This document shows positions 1-9,063 of a DNA stretch of 64,000 nt, piece by piece; the stretch's first letter is position 1; each line of letters opens with the position of its first letter. Source of the stretch: Paraburkholderia ribeironis (GTDB taxonomy: Bacteria > Pseudomonadota > Gammaproteobacteria > Burkholderiales > Burkholderiaceae); assembly GCF_900019265.1 (NCBI RefSeq), contig NZ_CYGX02000044.1, positions 17,905 through 81,904 on the forward strand. The letters are read 5' to 3'. The notes below the pieces were generated by a model. That model saw nothing but the letters and a program-made list of their open reading frames with translations, searched no databases and was not told where the DNA came from. The translations under genes and the position numbers were made by a program.

Positions 1-828
1 TGGAATCCTTAACAAAAAAGTACGGCGTCAGTTTCCGGCTATCCCACGCGAGACACCGCCAGCATTGCGCGATGACTGTATTGAACCGTGCGCGCCTGAC
101 TGCGAAACGGACGACGATGTCCGGGCGCCTCGTCCCCTGCACGTTCCGCCCGACCGAAGCGGACGAAGAGCTGTTTCACTGAATATTTGCTGGGCCACTC
201 AAGAACTCATCAATGAAGATGATCGTGGCCAGTACGCGTGCCGCCGGGCCGCGACGGACTATCGCCGGTCGATGCTGGCGGGCGTTGTGGGAGAAAGGCG
301 TCGTAGGCCTTTATGGGTCAGCGCGATGGCTCGAAGTCCGCCTGCCACCACCGGGTGCACCGAACTCCCTACTTGGACGCGGGACTTGGTAGGACCACAT
401 GGGATAGATGAGAAGCATGCGAGCGATTCATTCTTTGCAGCCAGTTCGCGCACCGTCTTGCGGCTCTCCCATGTTCAATGAACCAGTCCACCGCCTTTAA
501 TCCATCTGCGAGGTGCAGCAACAGGGCACGGCGTTCGAATGCATCTTTCGTCTGCATATTGCTCTGCCGAGGTTGGCGCACAATTCCAATTTGCCGCCGC
601 CGTACGGGCGGGCGCTTGAGGCGCTGAGCGATTAGGTGCGTATATCGACTCGTTTGTGAAGGTGACGTGACCCTGGATGGTCGCGACCAGAATGACAGCT
701 ATAGAAGCCGCGACCGCGGCGACGGGACATACAACGTCAATGCTGTGGCTTCAAACGGCAAACCAGTCCTGTCTTTTGCGAATCATCGGTAGGTGAGGCG
801 CACGTTGTTCTGCAAATAGGAACTCCAT
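1..828. other. Window edge, no assignable gene
   Basis: No reading frame here matches a family I recognise. A minus-strand frame at 369-581 has protein-like composition (with an in-frame methionine at its ninth codon, then a run rich in Leu, Ala, Asp and Arg) and could be a fragment of a small hypothetical protein. A plus-strand stretch around 660-790 also reads as a short protein-like tail but has no start. Both look like debris at the border of the acquired auxin operon. The minus-strand operon that follows ends at 829. Confidence 0.4.
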
Positions 829-2196
829 TCAAGAGCCGTCCGCTACGGGAAACAAATACCTGGTAATTTGTTCCCGGGTATTTTCTATCTTTATGACATC
901 AGTAATCAGTCCATTAACTTTCAACAGCTCAGGATTTTCAATTTCGTCGGTCAGCTTGGTCATTGTGGCTCTCGTCGTCTCATCAAGTTCAGGCATGACT
1001 TTCTTCATCGTGTCTGGGCTGAAAACGCCAATATGAGCCTGCGGATACGCCAGCACTGCTACAGGGTTAAATCCAGGGCCGCACATGGCATACACGCCTC
1101 CCGTATACGCCTTTCTGGCAACGAGTAGCAACTTTGGCACCTTGCATCGAACATGTGCTCTAAATAATTCCGCCGCCGCCGAAAATATGCCACTATTTTC
1201 AGCTTCTCTGCCGATCATAAATCCCGGAATGTCGGCGATGAATATGATTGGAATTCTCATTTTTGCAGCAATGTCGATCATTTTCACCATTTTGGATGCG
1301 GATTTCCGGTGAATGGCGCCTCCATTGTATCGGGGGTTGTTGGCGATAATCGCGGTGGTATTTCCATTTATGCTCGCGTAGCCCGTCAACACTTCCTGTG
1401 CGTATTTGGCGCTAATTTCCGTGAAGCTGCCCTTGTCGATAAAAGAATGCAGCAAATGATGCATATCATAGGGCGTGCGATGATTGGACGGAACTAATTT
1501 TTCGAAATCAGCGGCTTCGGGTTCTTCATATTTAAGACCGTAGGGCGCCTTGCCTTTGACAGTTCCGTGAAGCAATTTTCTTATGCACTCGAATAGGCCT
1601 TCTTCATCTTTGAATACTAGTTGAACCGAGCCCGAGCCCTCGCTGTGAACGTCTGATCCACCTAGCGAATAGAGATCGGATTCCTGAGCCAGCATTGCCT
1701 TCACCATATCCGGACGGCCCATGCATAGAGCCCCTTTCTCAGTCATCAGCACAAGGTCTGCAAGCATTAGTGGTAAGGCTAGTGGACCTGACGTCGGCCC
1801 AAGTATGGCGGAAATTAGCAGGTTCTTTTCTGCTAACTCGGCGAGGCATGCACTGACTCTGCCCATTCCCATTGGAGATAAAAGTAATCTGGACATGTCT
1901 GGTGAAAGCACTTTCGTGGTGTTGAAACTGCCTGTTTCTCCCGGATGGTCCTGAATGTAGATCAACGGGGCACGTTTATCTCGAGCCTGAGTTACCGTGC
2001 TTATGATCTGCGCGGCAGTGAGCCACTGTCCACTTCCCTTAAATTCACAGTCTTGTCCCCGATTCATGACCAGAAACGTCTTTACTGAATTTACAGATCC
2101 TTCGCCGCAGATGAAATGACTCTTCGCGACAGGGTAGTGGTCAAGAAAACTATCCGCGTCAAAGAGCATGTTTATTCTTTGCAAGGAAATTTGCAT
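829..2196 (-). CDS. Acyl-CoA carboxylase carboxyltransferase-like protein, third gene of the auxin operon
   Basis: A 455-residue protein of the biotin-dependent carboxyltransferase family (PccB/MccB/AccA-AccD fold, two crotonase-like halves). The N-terminal half carries a glycine-rich turn followed by ALPLMLADLVLMTEKGALC, as in the acyl-CoA pocket. The C-terminal half carries FIADIPGFMIGREAENSGI, equivalent to the conserved DVPGF...G motif, then GGVYAMCGPGFNP. A GGAGG ribosome site lies 9 bases before the ATG. It follows iaaH on the same strand after about 90 bases. No biotin carboxylase or biotin carrier gene is next to it, so its acyl substrate and partners are unknown; a decarboxylase or acyl-modifying role is equally possible. 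Base composition is AT-richer than the nif block and resembles iaaM and iaaH, suggesting one transferred unit. Confidence 0.75.
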   Translation of the reverse strand: MQISLQRINMLFDADSFLDHYPVAKSHFICGEGSVNSVKTFLVMNRGQDCEFKGSGQWLTAAQIISTVTQARDKRAPLIYIQDHPGETGSFNTTKVLSPDMSRLLLSPMGMGRVSACLAELAEKNLLISAILGPTSGPLALPLMLADLVLMTEKGALCMGRPDMVKAMLAQESDLYSLGGSDVHSEGSGSVQLVFKDEEGLFECIRKLLHGTVKGKAPYGLKYEEPEAADFEKLVPSNHRTPYDMHHLLHSFIDKGSFTEISAKYAQEVLTGYASINGNTTAIIANNPRYNGGAIHRKSASKMVKMIDIAAKMRIPIIFIADIPGFMIGREAENSGIFSAAAELFRAHVRCKVPKLLLVARKAYTGGVYAMCGPGFNPVAVLAYPQAHIGVFSPDTMKKVMPELDETTRATMTKLTDEIENPELLKVNGLITDVIKIENTREQITRYLFPVADGS

Positions 2197-2284
2197 TAAC
2201 TGTCTGCCTCCGAGCAGTGCGTGTGAACGTGTTTGCTGCTACCGGTGTCCCACCCCTCTGAGGTGTTGAATGGTAGTCACGCTT

Positions 2285-3625
2285 TTACGAAGTCAGAATA
2301 TCTTCTATAGACGTTGCTAGAGCCAGGAGACGGCGGTCCTGACCACGCGCGGCGTCAAGGCTCAATCCCACCGGTAATGCGTCATCGGGGGCAACAGGGA
2401 GGGTAATGGACGGCATCGCGGCATTGCTGGCCAGGTCCGTGTTACGTATCACCTCCGCGAACAGTCCCGGACGCTCGGCATCGCTCAGGTGAGGGACGCT
2501 ACGCGGAACCGTTGGGTACGCGAGAAGATCGATTTGTTGAGTGTTGAACAGCGCGTTCATCTGTAGACGTAAGACACCTATATTCTGGATTGCAGAGGAA
2601 TAGTCCGCGGCAGAGATCAACTGTCCGCCAAGATTGGCGTGAATGATATTGCGGACAACGTTGTCGCGAATGTTATCGAATACGGCATTTATCCTGTTTC
2701 CCCATCCAAATGAAAGCAATGTGCGAGGAAAGTCCATGAAGAATTCATAAAGCGGAATGGTAAAGGTGCCGCTTCTATTCAAGTCAGCAACAACCGCGTC
2801 ATCCAGTTCAACACACTGGAAACCAGCGCGGGTGAGGCGCCTGACGGCATGCCAGCAATACTTTTGGACATCATCGTCCAGGTCATTCCACATGGAGGCC
2901 GGAAGGCCTATTCGCCAGCGAGTACTTTTCTGTTTTACCGGAAGTTGGCTATTGGGGGACAGCAGATCATATAGAAACAATGCATCTTTCGCCGTCCGCG
3001 TCAGAAGACCCGGCGAATCCTTCGTGCGGGAGACGGGAATGATTCCGGCTGAAGACCAGTGGCCACTTGTGGGCCTGAAGCCGGTGATACCACAGAAGGC
3101 AGCCGGTATCCTTACCGAGCCGCCCGTGTCCGTTCCGATCGCCATCGGAACGATTCCAGCTGCTACAGCTGCGGCACAGCCTCCACTGCTGCCACCAGCC
3201 AAATATCCTGGAGCCGTCGGATTTCCCACGGTTCCCCATCGTGGATTGACCGATGTGATACCAAAGCTGAGTTCGTGCATGTTGTTCTTGCCGGCAACGA
3301 CAGCGCCGAGCGATTTCAGCTTTCTGACGATAAGGGCGTCGCGCGTGGCTATACAACCTTCCATCCCCGGTGTTCCACCAGTGACAGGGAGTCCATTAAC
3401 ACAGATATTGTCTTTTAAAGAAAAGGGAATGCCATAGAGCGGTGCATCTTTCAGCGCATCATTCGCTTTAGCGAAGTGCGCGTCCAGGTCGCGAGTACGG
3501 ATGAAACAGTTGAGATTTGTCAGGTGCGCATCAGCGCTCAGTGCGCGATCCCGGATTTCAGCCGCTGAAATTGCGCCGGTACGTATGCCACCGCAAAGCG
3601 ATTCCAGAGTGTTTTCCGAATGCAT
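2285..3625 (-). CDS. iaaH: Indole-3-acetamide hydrolase (amidase signature family)
   Basis: 446 residues, the normal length for IaaH. It would hydrolyse indole-3-acetamide to indole-3-acetic acid and ammonia in the cytoplasm. The Ser-cis-Ser-Lys triad of amidase signature enzymes is visible: Lys71 in FSLKDNI, Ser146/Ser147 in GGSSGGCAAAVAAG, and the nucleophile Ser170 in GTDTGGSVRIP. The gene follows iaaM by 36 bases on the same strand, and this pairing is what makes the indole-acetamide assignment likely, since the family alone covers many amides. The ATG is preceded by a GGAA-type ribosome site. Base composition matches iaaM and differs from the nod and nif genes. Confidence 0.85.
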   Translation of the reverse strand: MHSENTLESLCGGIRTGAISAAEIRDRALSADAHLTNLNCFIRTRDLDAHFAKANDALKDAPLYGIPFSLKDNICVNGLPVTGGTPGMEGCIATRDALIVRKLKSLGAVVAGKNNMHELSFGITSVNPRWGTVGNPTAPGYLAGGSSGGCAAAVAAGIVPMAIGTDTGGSVRIPAAFCGITGFRPTSGHWSSAGIIPVSRTKDSPGLLTRTAKDALFLYDLLSPNSQLPVKQKSTRWRIGLPASMWNDLDDDVQKYCWHAVRRLTRAGFQCVELDDAVVADLNRSGTFTIPLYEFFMDFPRTLLSFGWGNRINAVFDNIRDNVVRNIIHANLGGQLISAADYSSAIQNIGVLRLQMNALFNTQQIDLLAYPTVPRSVPHLSDAERPGLFAEVIRNTDLASNAAMPSITLPVAPDDALPVGLSLDAARGQDRRLLALATSIEDILTS

Positions 3626-3661
3626 AAAGGTTCCGTGGATAATAGGTCAGCGCGGGCGATA

Positions 3662-5347
3662 TCAGTAACGATAAGCACTGCGTATTTCGTCAAGAGGATT
3701 GCCTGGTAGGAGAGTTCCTCCTATGCTGCGTATAACGGCGCACGCGCTGTTGACAGCCGTCTGCACGGCTCCCTCAATCCACCCCCCCGTGAAAGAACAA
3801 CCACATCCAGCCAGATAAAGGCCCGTATCCCTTGCGGGATCATTCGCGGTCTTGAACTGAAAGAAGAGGCGCTGCGAGTAAACATCCTCGCCGGGATAGT
3901 TGAGCTTAAAGGCACCAGAAGAATGCGGATCGGTCAGCCAGTCATGGTGGAGGACGCCGTGTTCATAGTCATCATCGGCAGGAATCAGGTGGCGCGCAAG
4001 TTCCGGATGGAATGTAGCAAGGTCGTCAACAAAACACTCACACCGCTGCCTTTTGTCGGGAACGCTTAGTAGCTTGTGAGCGTCATCCTCCCAAGTGTAA
4101 CTAAGCAGAACCACACCCTGACCATCTGGCTTATCGGGTTCGTAATCAAGACAATATACGCCTCGCGCAAAACTATCGGACTGGATGGTGACTGGCAGGC
4201 CCTTGGTAATCCAGAACTTGTCGCGGGTGAGCATGAACAGCTTTGAGGATCCCGTAAGATGCGTTTCCCTGACGGCTCGTGAGACGTCGCGGCTGAGAAA
4301 CGTTTCGTCGTCGGTCAGGCAGTGAACCATCTGCATTGCCCTGTTGTTGCTGGTGACGATCACCCGATCGAAAATCATTGTCTCGTCCTCGTCAGTCACC
4401 AGCTTTATCTTTCCATCTTTTTTGTAGATGCGACCGACGCCATTGAAGCGAATCCGTTCAGCAACGGTACTTCCTGCGATATTCTCTCCCGCCAGGCGCT
4501 CTACCAGAGCAGAGATTCCGCAGGAAATCAGGCGTTGATCGTCTAGGTAGCCGTTAATGACCAAGCGCAATATTTCGGTGAATCCGGCCTGAAAAACAGG
4601 TAGGAAACCTCCGGAGCCTATCCCCAAAGAGCCAAACAGCTCAAAGTCATAAGGCCTTTCCCAAGGGACACCTCCGGGGGGGCGAGGGCCAGTGAAAATG
4701 GCCACAATGGCGGCATAGAAAGAACTGTCACGAAACACGTCGAGCCACGTCTGCCATGCTGCACGCGCTTCCTGGAAGCGATCCGACTTCAACATGGCAG
4801 TGATTTCTGCCGGCGCGACAAGAGATGTATCGTTGATTACGCATCCTTTCTGCAAAAAGGCCCTCCAGCCGTCATGAACGACTCTGAATAATGGCGGTGG
4901 GGGGTCCCCCGCCGGCCAGATATGGCGAGTACCGCGATAATGCAATTCGGTATTAACCACTCCAGGATCAGGGAAGGACGCTGTCGTGGAAATGCCGTGT
5001 TTGTTCAAATAATGGAAAAGGCCGGTCGCACTTGGAGGGACCCGCATTGCGCCCATTTCAGCAATGAGATTCGGATATCGTGGATGAAATGTCTGTGACC
5101 ATATTCTGCCTCCAATGCGATCGCGGGCTTCAAAGACCGTAACATCTACACCTGCTCGCATCAGTTCAGTGGCGGCCACAAGACCGCTGATGCCAGCCCC
5201 CACGATGGCAACGCGTGGAGTTGGGACGAGTGACGAAAGCGAGCCGATTCCCCCTTTAGATTCGCATAGGTCGAGGAACGGGGCGTAGTCATACAATAGG
5301 TCAATAGTCGGTGATGGACTTTGTGAAGATGCGACGCGATTCTTCAT
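3662..5347 (-). CDS. iaaM: Tryptophan 2-monooxygenase
   Basis: 561 residues, close to the Pseudomonas savastanoi IaaM length of about 557. It is an FAD-dependent amine-oxidase-fold enzyme converting tryptophan to indole-3-acetamide. The N-terminal dinucleotide-binding motif is VAIVGAGISGLVAATEL (Gly50-x-Gly-x-x-Gly55), followed by FEARDRIGGRIWS. The C-terminal FAD loop GLYLAGCGCSFTGGWIEGA is intact. A strong AAGGAG ribosome site lies just before the ATG. It heads the operon iaaM-iaaH-carboxyltransferase. Production of plant auxin by a nodulating bacterium fits the symbiotic setting, but the gene set is also typical of gall-forming bacteria. I see no frameshift or missing motif. Confidence 0.9.
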   Translation of the reverse strand: MKNRVASSQSPSPTIDLLYDYAPFLDLCESKGGIGSLSSLVPTPRVAIVGAGISGLVAATELMRAGVDVTVFEARDRIGGRIWSQTFHPRYPNLIAEMGAMRVPPSATGLFHYLNKHGISTTASFPDPGVVNTELHYRGTRHIWPAGDPPPPLFRVVHDGWRAFLQKGCVINDTSLVAPAEITAMLKSDRFQEARAAWQTWLDVFRDSSFYAAIVAIFTGPRPPGGVPWERPYDFELFGSLGIGSGGFLPVFQAGFTEILRLVINGYLDDQRLISCGISALVERLAGENIAGSTVAERIRFNGVGRIYKKDGKIKLVTDEDETMIFDRVIVTSNNRAMQMVHCLTDDETFLSRDVSRAVRETHLTGSSKLFMLTRDKFWITKGLPVTIQSDSFARGVYCLDYEPDKPDGQGVVLLSYTWEDDAHKLLSVPDKRQRCECFVDDLATFHPELARHLIPADDDYEHGVLHHDWLTDPHSSGAFKLNYPGEDVYSQRLFFQFKTANDPARDTGLYLAGCGCSFTGGWIEGAVQTAVNSACAVIRSIGGTLLPGNPLDEIRSAYRY

Positions 5348-6004
5348 GGATTTTCTCCTTTATGGCAATGCATCCACCTGAGGAACGATGATGGCTGGGA
5401 GTAGCGCAGTGGCCTCGATGGGAAAAGATCGAGGGTATTTATTCCATTACCGATAGCTATGTTGCTGGTAGGCAGCAAATGCTATTCATCGTGAATATCC
5501 ATGAGTGCGACGATACCAAATCGGGTGCGGCCACATCAAACAAATAAAATTGATATTTGTTGCAAGCAAATTTGAGGTATAACTGGGTCAGCCATTCGAC
5601 TCCCTAATAAAAGGAATCGCTTGGATTTGTGAGATGTCCTATTGGACGTGCGCAAGATGTCTCGCACCAAAGTGAGTATTAGGATACCGATAGAATGTAC
5701 TCAAAGACGACCTTGATGGGCTGTCGACGCACAGGTTGAGCGGGGGTACGCTTCGAATATCGTCCCTTTGTCGGTGTGATGACTGTGACCTGCAAAGGCG
5801 TGAGCGCCCGCAATCCACACCGTCATAGTCCACGAGGTCTGCAGCCTTTAGTCGAAAGATAGCTTGGCAGGCGGCAAGGGCGCAACTCGGTGAATTTGCG
5901 AGGGCGCGTGCCGTCAACCGACGACAAAGCCGCTGCTATCGCGTCGCTCACGACAGTGCACAAGCGATGAGCCAAAACATTGATGCCGTACACAAGCAAG
6001 GAAG
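5348..6004. other. Intergenic region upstream of iaaM
   Basis: 657 bases between the iaaM start and the end of the RND pump gene. The half next to iaaM is AT-rich and should hold the iaaM promoter. It contains the inverted repeat CAAATAAAATTGATATTTG at 5541-5559 (6-bp arms, 7-base loop), a possible operator. The other half is GC-rich with no recognisable gene; short minus-strand frames at 5639-6129 have random composition. Confidence 0.4.
5541..5559. promoter_or_regulatory. Inverted repeat upstream of iaaM, possible operator
   Basis: Arms CAAATA and TATTTG separated by 7 bases, about 190 bases upstream of the iaaM start. The size and AT content would suit a LysR-type or similar dimeric regulator. 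No regulator gene adjoins the iaa operon, so function is inferred only from symmetry and position. Confidence 0.25.
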
Positions 6005-9000
6005 TCAGACCTTACCTGTTGAGCTCTGGTGATGATCTGCACCCAGCAACATATACATCGCCGGTACAACGAACAGCGTGAACAGCGTGCCGATCGACAG
6101 CCCCGTGAAGACCACGAGCCCCATCGCATTGCGGCCTGCTGCGCCCGCGCCGGATGCGATCACGAGCGGCAGCACACCGAGCACCATGGCGGCCGTCGTC
6201 ATCAGGATCGGGCGCAAGCGCGCTCCTGCCGCTTCTTCAAGGGCCTCGCGCTTGCTGCGGCCCGCACGCTGTAACTCATTGGCGAACTGCACGATGAGAA
6301 TGCCGTGCTTGCTGACGAGCCCCATCAGCGTGACGAGCCCAACCTGCGTATAGATGTTGAGCGTCGAAAGACCGATGTTGATGAAGATGAGCGCGCCGAA
6401 CAGCGCCATCGGCACCGACACCAGAATGACGACAGGATCGCGGAAGCTCTCGAACTGCGCTGCCAGCGCGAGGTACACGATGATCGCTGCGAACATCAGC
6501 GTGATCAGGAAGCCGCCGGACTCCTGCACGAACTGGCGCGAAAGCCCTGAATAATCCGTGTTGTAGCCCGTGGGAGCGGCGTCGGTGGTGGCCTTGCGCA
6601 GGAAGTCGAGCACTTCGCCCTGCGAGATGCGGGGCGCGATCACACCGGAGATCGTCGCCGAGTTCAATTGCTGAAAGTGATTGATCGATTCGGGAACGAC
6701 TGTCTGCTTCAGGTGCGCGACCGTCGACGCCGGAATCACGCTGCCGTCCGGCGTGCGCAGGTAATAATCTAATACCTGTGATGGGTTCAGCCGGTCCACT
6801 TGCTGCACTTGCGGAATCACCTTGTACGAGCGGCCCGCGATCGAAAAGTAGTTCGCGTAGTTGCCGCCGAGCGCGGCGCCGAGCGCGTGTCCGACATCGC
6901 TTTGGGTAAGGCCGAGCGAGGCGACCTTGTCGCGGTCCACCAACACGACGGTCTCGGGCTTGTCGATCTTCAGGTCACTATCGACAAAGAGGAACATGCC
7001 ACTTTCGCGTGCCTTTTGCAGCACCGCTTGTATCACCTCATTGAGATTCTCGAACGGCTCCGTCGTGCTGATCACGAACTGCACGGGGAAGCCCTGCGCA
7101 CCCGGCAGGGGCGGAAACTGGAATGCGGCGACACGCGCGCCCGCAATGCCATTCCATTTCTGCTGAAGCTCCTGTTGCAACTCGGTGGCGCCTTTCTTTC
7201 GCTTGTCCCATGTCTTGAAGAGCACGCCGCCGAAGCCCTGATTCAGCGTCGGCGCGCCCGTCAACTGAAACATCTGCGCATACTCGGGCAATCGCTTCGA
7301 TATCTGGAACACTTGGTCGGCGTATGTCTGCATCTGCTGGATCGTCGCGTTCGGTGGTCCCTGGATCAGCGACAGGACGATGCCCTGATCCTCCTGCGGC
7401 GCGAGCTCCGATTGCGACGTCACGAACAGATACACGGTTCCACACAGCAGCATCGCGCCCATTACGATGAACACGGACCATGTGTCGAGCATTGAATGCA
7501 GAAGCCGCGCATAGCTCCGATGCACACGCTCGAACTGCCGGTGGACGAAACGCGTGAAGCGACCCGATTCCTGCTCCGTGCGGAAAATTCGCGAGCACAT
7601 CATCGGCGACAGGCTTAGCGCAATCACGCCCGACACAGCCACGGCGCTCGCCAGTGTGAACGCGAACTCGGTGAAGAGCGCGCCCGTCAGGCCGCCCTGA
7701 AAGCCGATGGGCAGATACACGGCAATCAGCACGACAGTCATTGCGAGAATCGGCCCGCCGAGCTCACGCGCGGCGATCAGCGCGGCTTCGAAGGGTCGTT
7801 TGCCCTCGTCCTTCATGTGCCGGTCGACGTTCTCGACGACGATGATCGCGTCGTCGACCACGAGCCCGATCGCGAGCACGAGCGCGAGTAGCGTCAGCAG
7901 ATTGATCGAGTAGCCGAGCAACTGCATCATGAAGAACGTGCCGATCAGCGACAGCGGCATCGCGATCACGGGCACGATCACCGCGCGGAAACTGCCGAAG
8001 AAGAGGAAGATCACGACCGTCACAATCAGCAACGCCTCGACGAGCGTCTTCACCACTTCGTCGATCGCGGTGTTGATGAAGTCCGTCGCATCGTAGACGA
8101 TGTCGCCCGACATGCCCGTCGGGAACTGTTTCTGCAGATCAGGGAAGACGGCTTTGACGCGCTTCGCCACGTCGAGCACGTTCGCGTCGGGCGCGACCTT
8201 GATTCCGATGAACACCGAGCGCTTGCCGCTGAAAGCGACGTTGGAATCGTAACTGTCCGCGCCGAGCACGACGTTCGCGACATCCTCGAGGCGCACGATC
8301 GCGCCGTTCTTCTGCTTGACGACCAGCCTCCTGAAGTCTTCGACGGAATGCAGATCGGTGCCGGCGTTCAGACCGACGCTGGTCATCTGGCCTTTGGTCG
8401 TGCCGAGCGTCGCGAGATAGTTGTTGTTGCCGAGTGCCGTGTAGACGTCGGAAGCCGTGACGTTGTGCGCTGCGAGCCTGCTCGAATCAAGCCACGCGCG
8501 CAACGCGAACTGACGGCCACCCAGAACTTCGGCTGTCTGCACGCCCTGAATCGAATCGAGCTTCGGCTTCACGACGCGCAGCAGGTAGTCGGTGACGTTA
8601 TTGCCCGGCAGCACGTCGCTGTAGAAGCCCATATACATCGCGTCGGTGGTCTGACCCACCTGCATGGTCAGCACTGGCTGCTGCGCCTGAGGCGGCAACT
8701 GATTGCGCACGGACGCGAGCTGCGTGTTGATCTCTGTCAGCGCGCGGTTTGGATCGTAGTTCAGGCGTAGCGTCGCGGTGATCGTGGAGACACCCGTGGT
8801 GCTCTTTGACGACATATAGTCGATGCCCTGTACCTGCGCGATCGCCGCTTCGAGCGGCTGCGTGATGAAGCCGGCCATCGTGTCGGCGCTCGCGCCATAG
8901 TACGAGGTGGTGATGGTGACGATGCCGGTTTCGGTTTGCGGATATTCGCTGACCTTGAGCGTCGACAGCGAACGCAAGCCCAGTACGAGGATGAGCAGGC

Positions 9001-9052
9001 TGACCACCGACGCGAGCACCGGCCGTTTGATAAAGATATCGGTGAATTTCAT
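6005..9052 (-). CDS. RND-family efflux pump inner membrane subunit (HAE1 type)
   Basis: 1015 residues, the usual size of hydrophobe/amphiphile RND pumps such as AcrB and MexF. It sits in the inner membrane as a trimer and exports small amphiphilic molecules using proton flux. The sequence starts with the typical MKFTDIFIKRPVLASVV. The proton-relay Asp-Asp pair is present in LAIGLVVDDAIIVVENV in transmembrane segment 4, and the relay lysine in GLVSKHGILIVQFANEL in segment 10. It is the third gene of a three-gene operon (outer membrane factor, adaptor, pump), 11 bases after the adaptor, with an AAGGGG ribosome site. Substrate is unknown; plant flavonoids, antimicrobials or aromatic compounds are plausible. 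Position directly downstream of the nod operon invites a symbiotic role. Confidence 0.92.
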   Translation of the reverse strand: MKFTDIFIKRPVLASVVSLLILVLGLRSLSTLKVSEYPQTETGIVTITTSYYGASADTMAGFITQPLEAAIAQVQGIDYMSSKSTTGVSTITATLRLNYDPNRALTEINTQLASVRNQLPPQAQQPVLTMQVGQTTDAMYMGFYSDVLPGNNVTDYLLRVVKPKLDSIQGVQTAEVLGGRQFALRAWLDSSRLAAHNVTASDVYTALGNNNYLATLGTTKGQMTSVGLNAGTDLHSVEDFRRLVVKQKNGAIVRLEDVANVVLGADSYDSNVAFSGKRSVFIGIKVAPDANVLDVAKRVKAVFPDLQKQFPTGMSGDIVYDATDFINTAIDEVVKTLVEALLIVTVVIFLFFGSFRAVIVPVIAMPLSLIGTFFMMQLLGYSINLLTLLALVLAIGLVVDDAIIVVENVDRHMKDEGKRPFEAALIAARELGGPILAMTVVLIAVYLPIGFQGGLTGALFTEFAFTLASAVAVSGVIALSLSPMMCSRIFRTEQESGRFTRFVHRQFERVHRSYARLLHSMLDTWSVFIVMGAMLLCGTVYLFVTSQSELAPQEDQGIVLSLIQGPPNATIQQMQTYADQVFQISKRLPEYAQMFQLTGAPTLNQGFGGVLFKTWDKRKKGATELQQELQQKWNGIAGARVAAFQFPPLPGAQGFPVQFVISTTEPFENLNEVIQAVLQKARESGMFLFVDSDLKIDKPETVVLVDRDKVASLGLTQSDVGHALGAALGGNYANYFSIAGRSYKVIPQVQQVDRLNPSQVLDYYLRTPDGSVIPASTVAHLKQTVVPESINHFQQLNSATISGVIAPRISQGEVLDFLRKATTDAAPTGYNTDYSGLSRQFVQESGGFLITLMFAAIIVYLALAAQFESFRDPVVILVSVPMALFGALIFINIGLSTLNIYTQVGLVTLMGLVSKHGILIVQFANELQRAGRSKREALEEAAGARLRPILMTTAAMVLGVLPLVIASGAGAAGRNAMGLVVFTGLSIGTLFTLFVVPAMYMLLGADHHQSSTGKV

Positions 9053-9063
9053 CGTGAAGCCCC

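Noticed and set aside
5530..5580. Nod-box-like sequence upstream of iaaM
   Set aside because: The minus strand holds AACAA and TCAATTTTA as in a nod box core, but with three extra bases between and no match in the first half-site.
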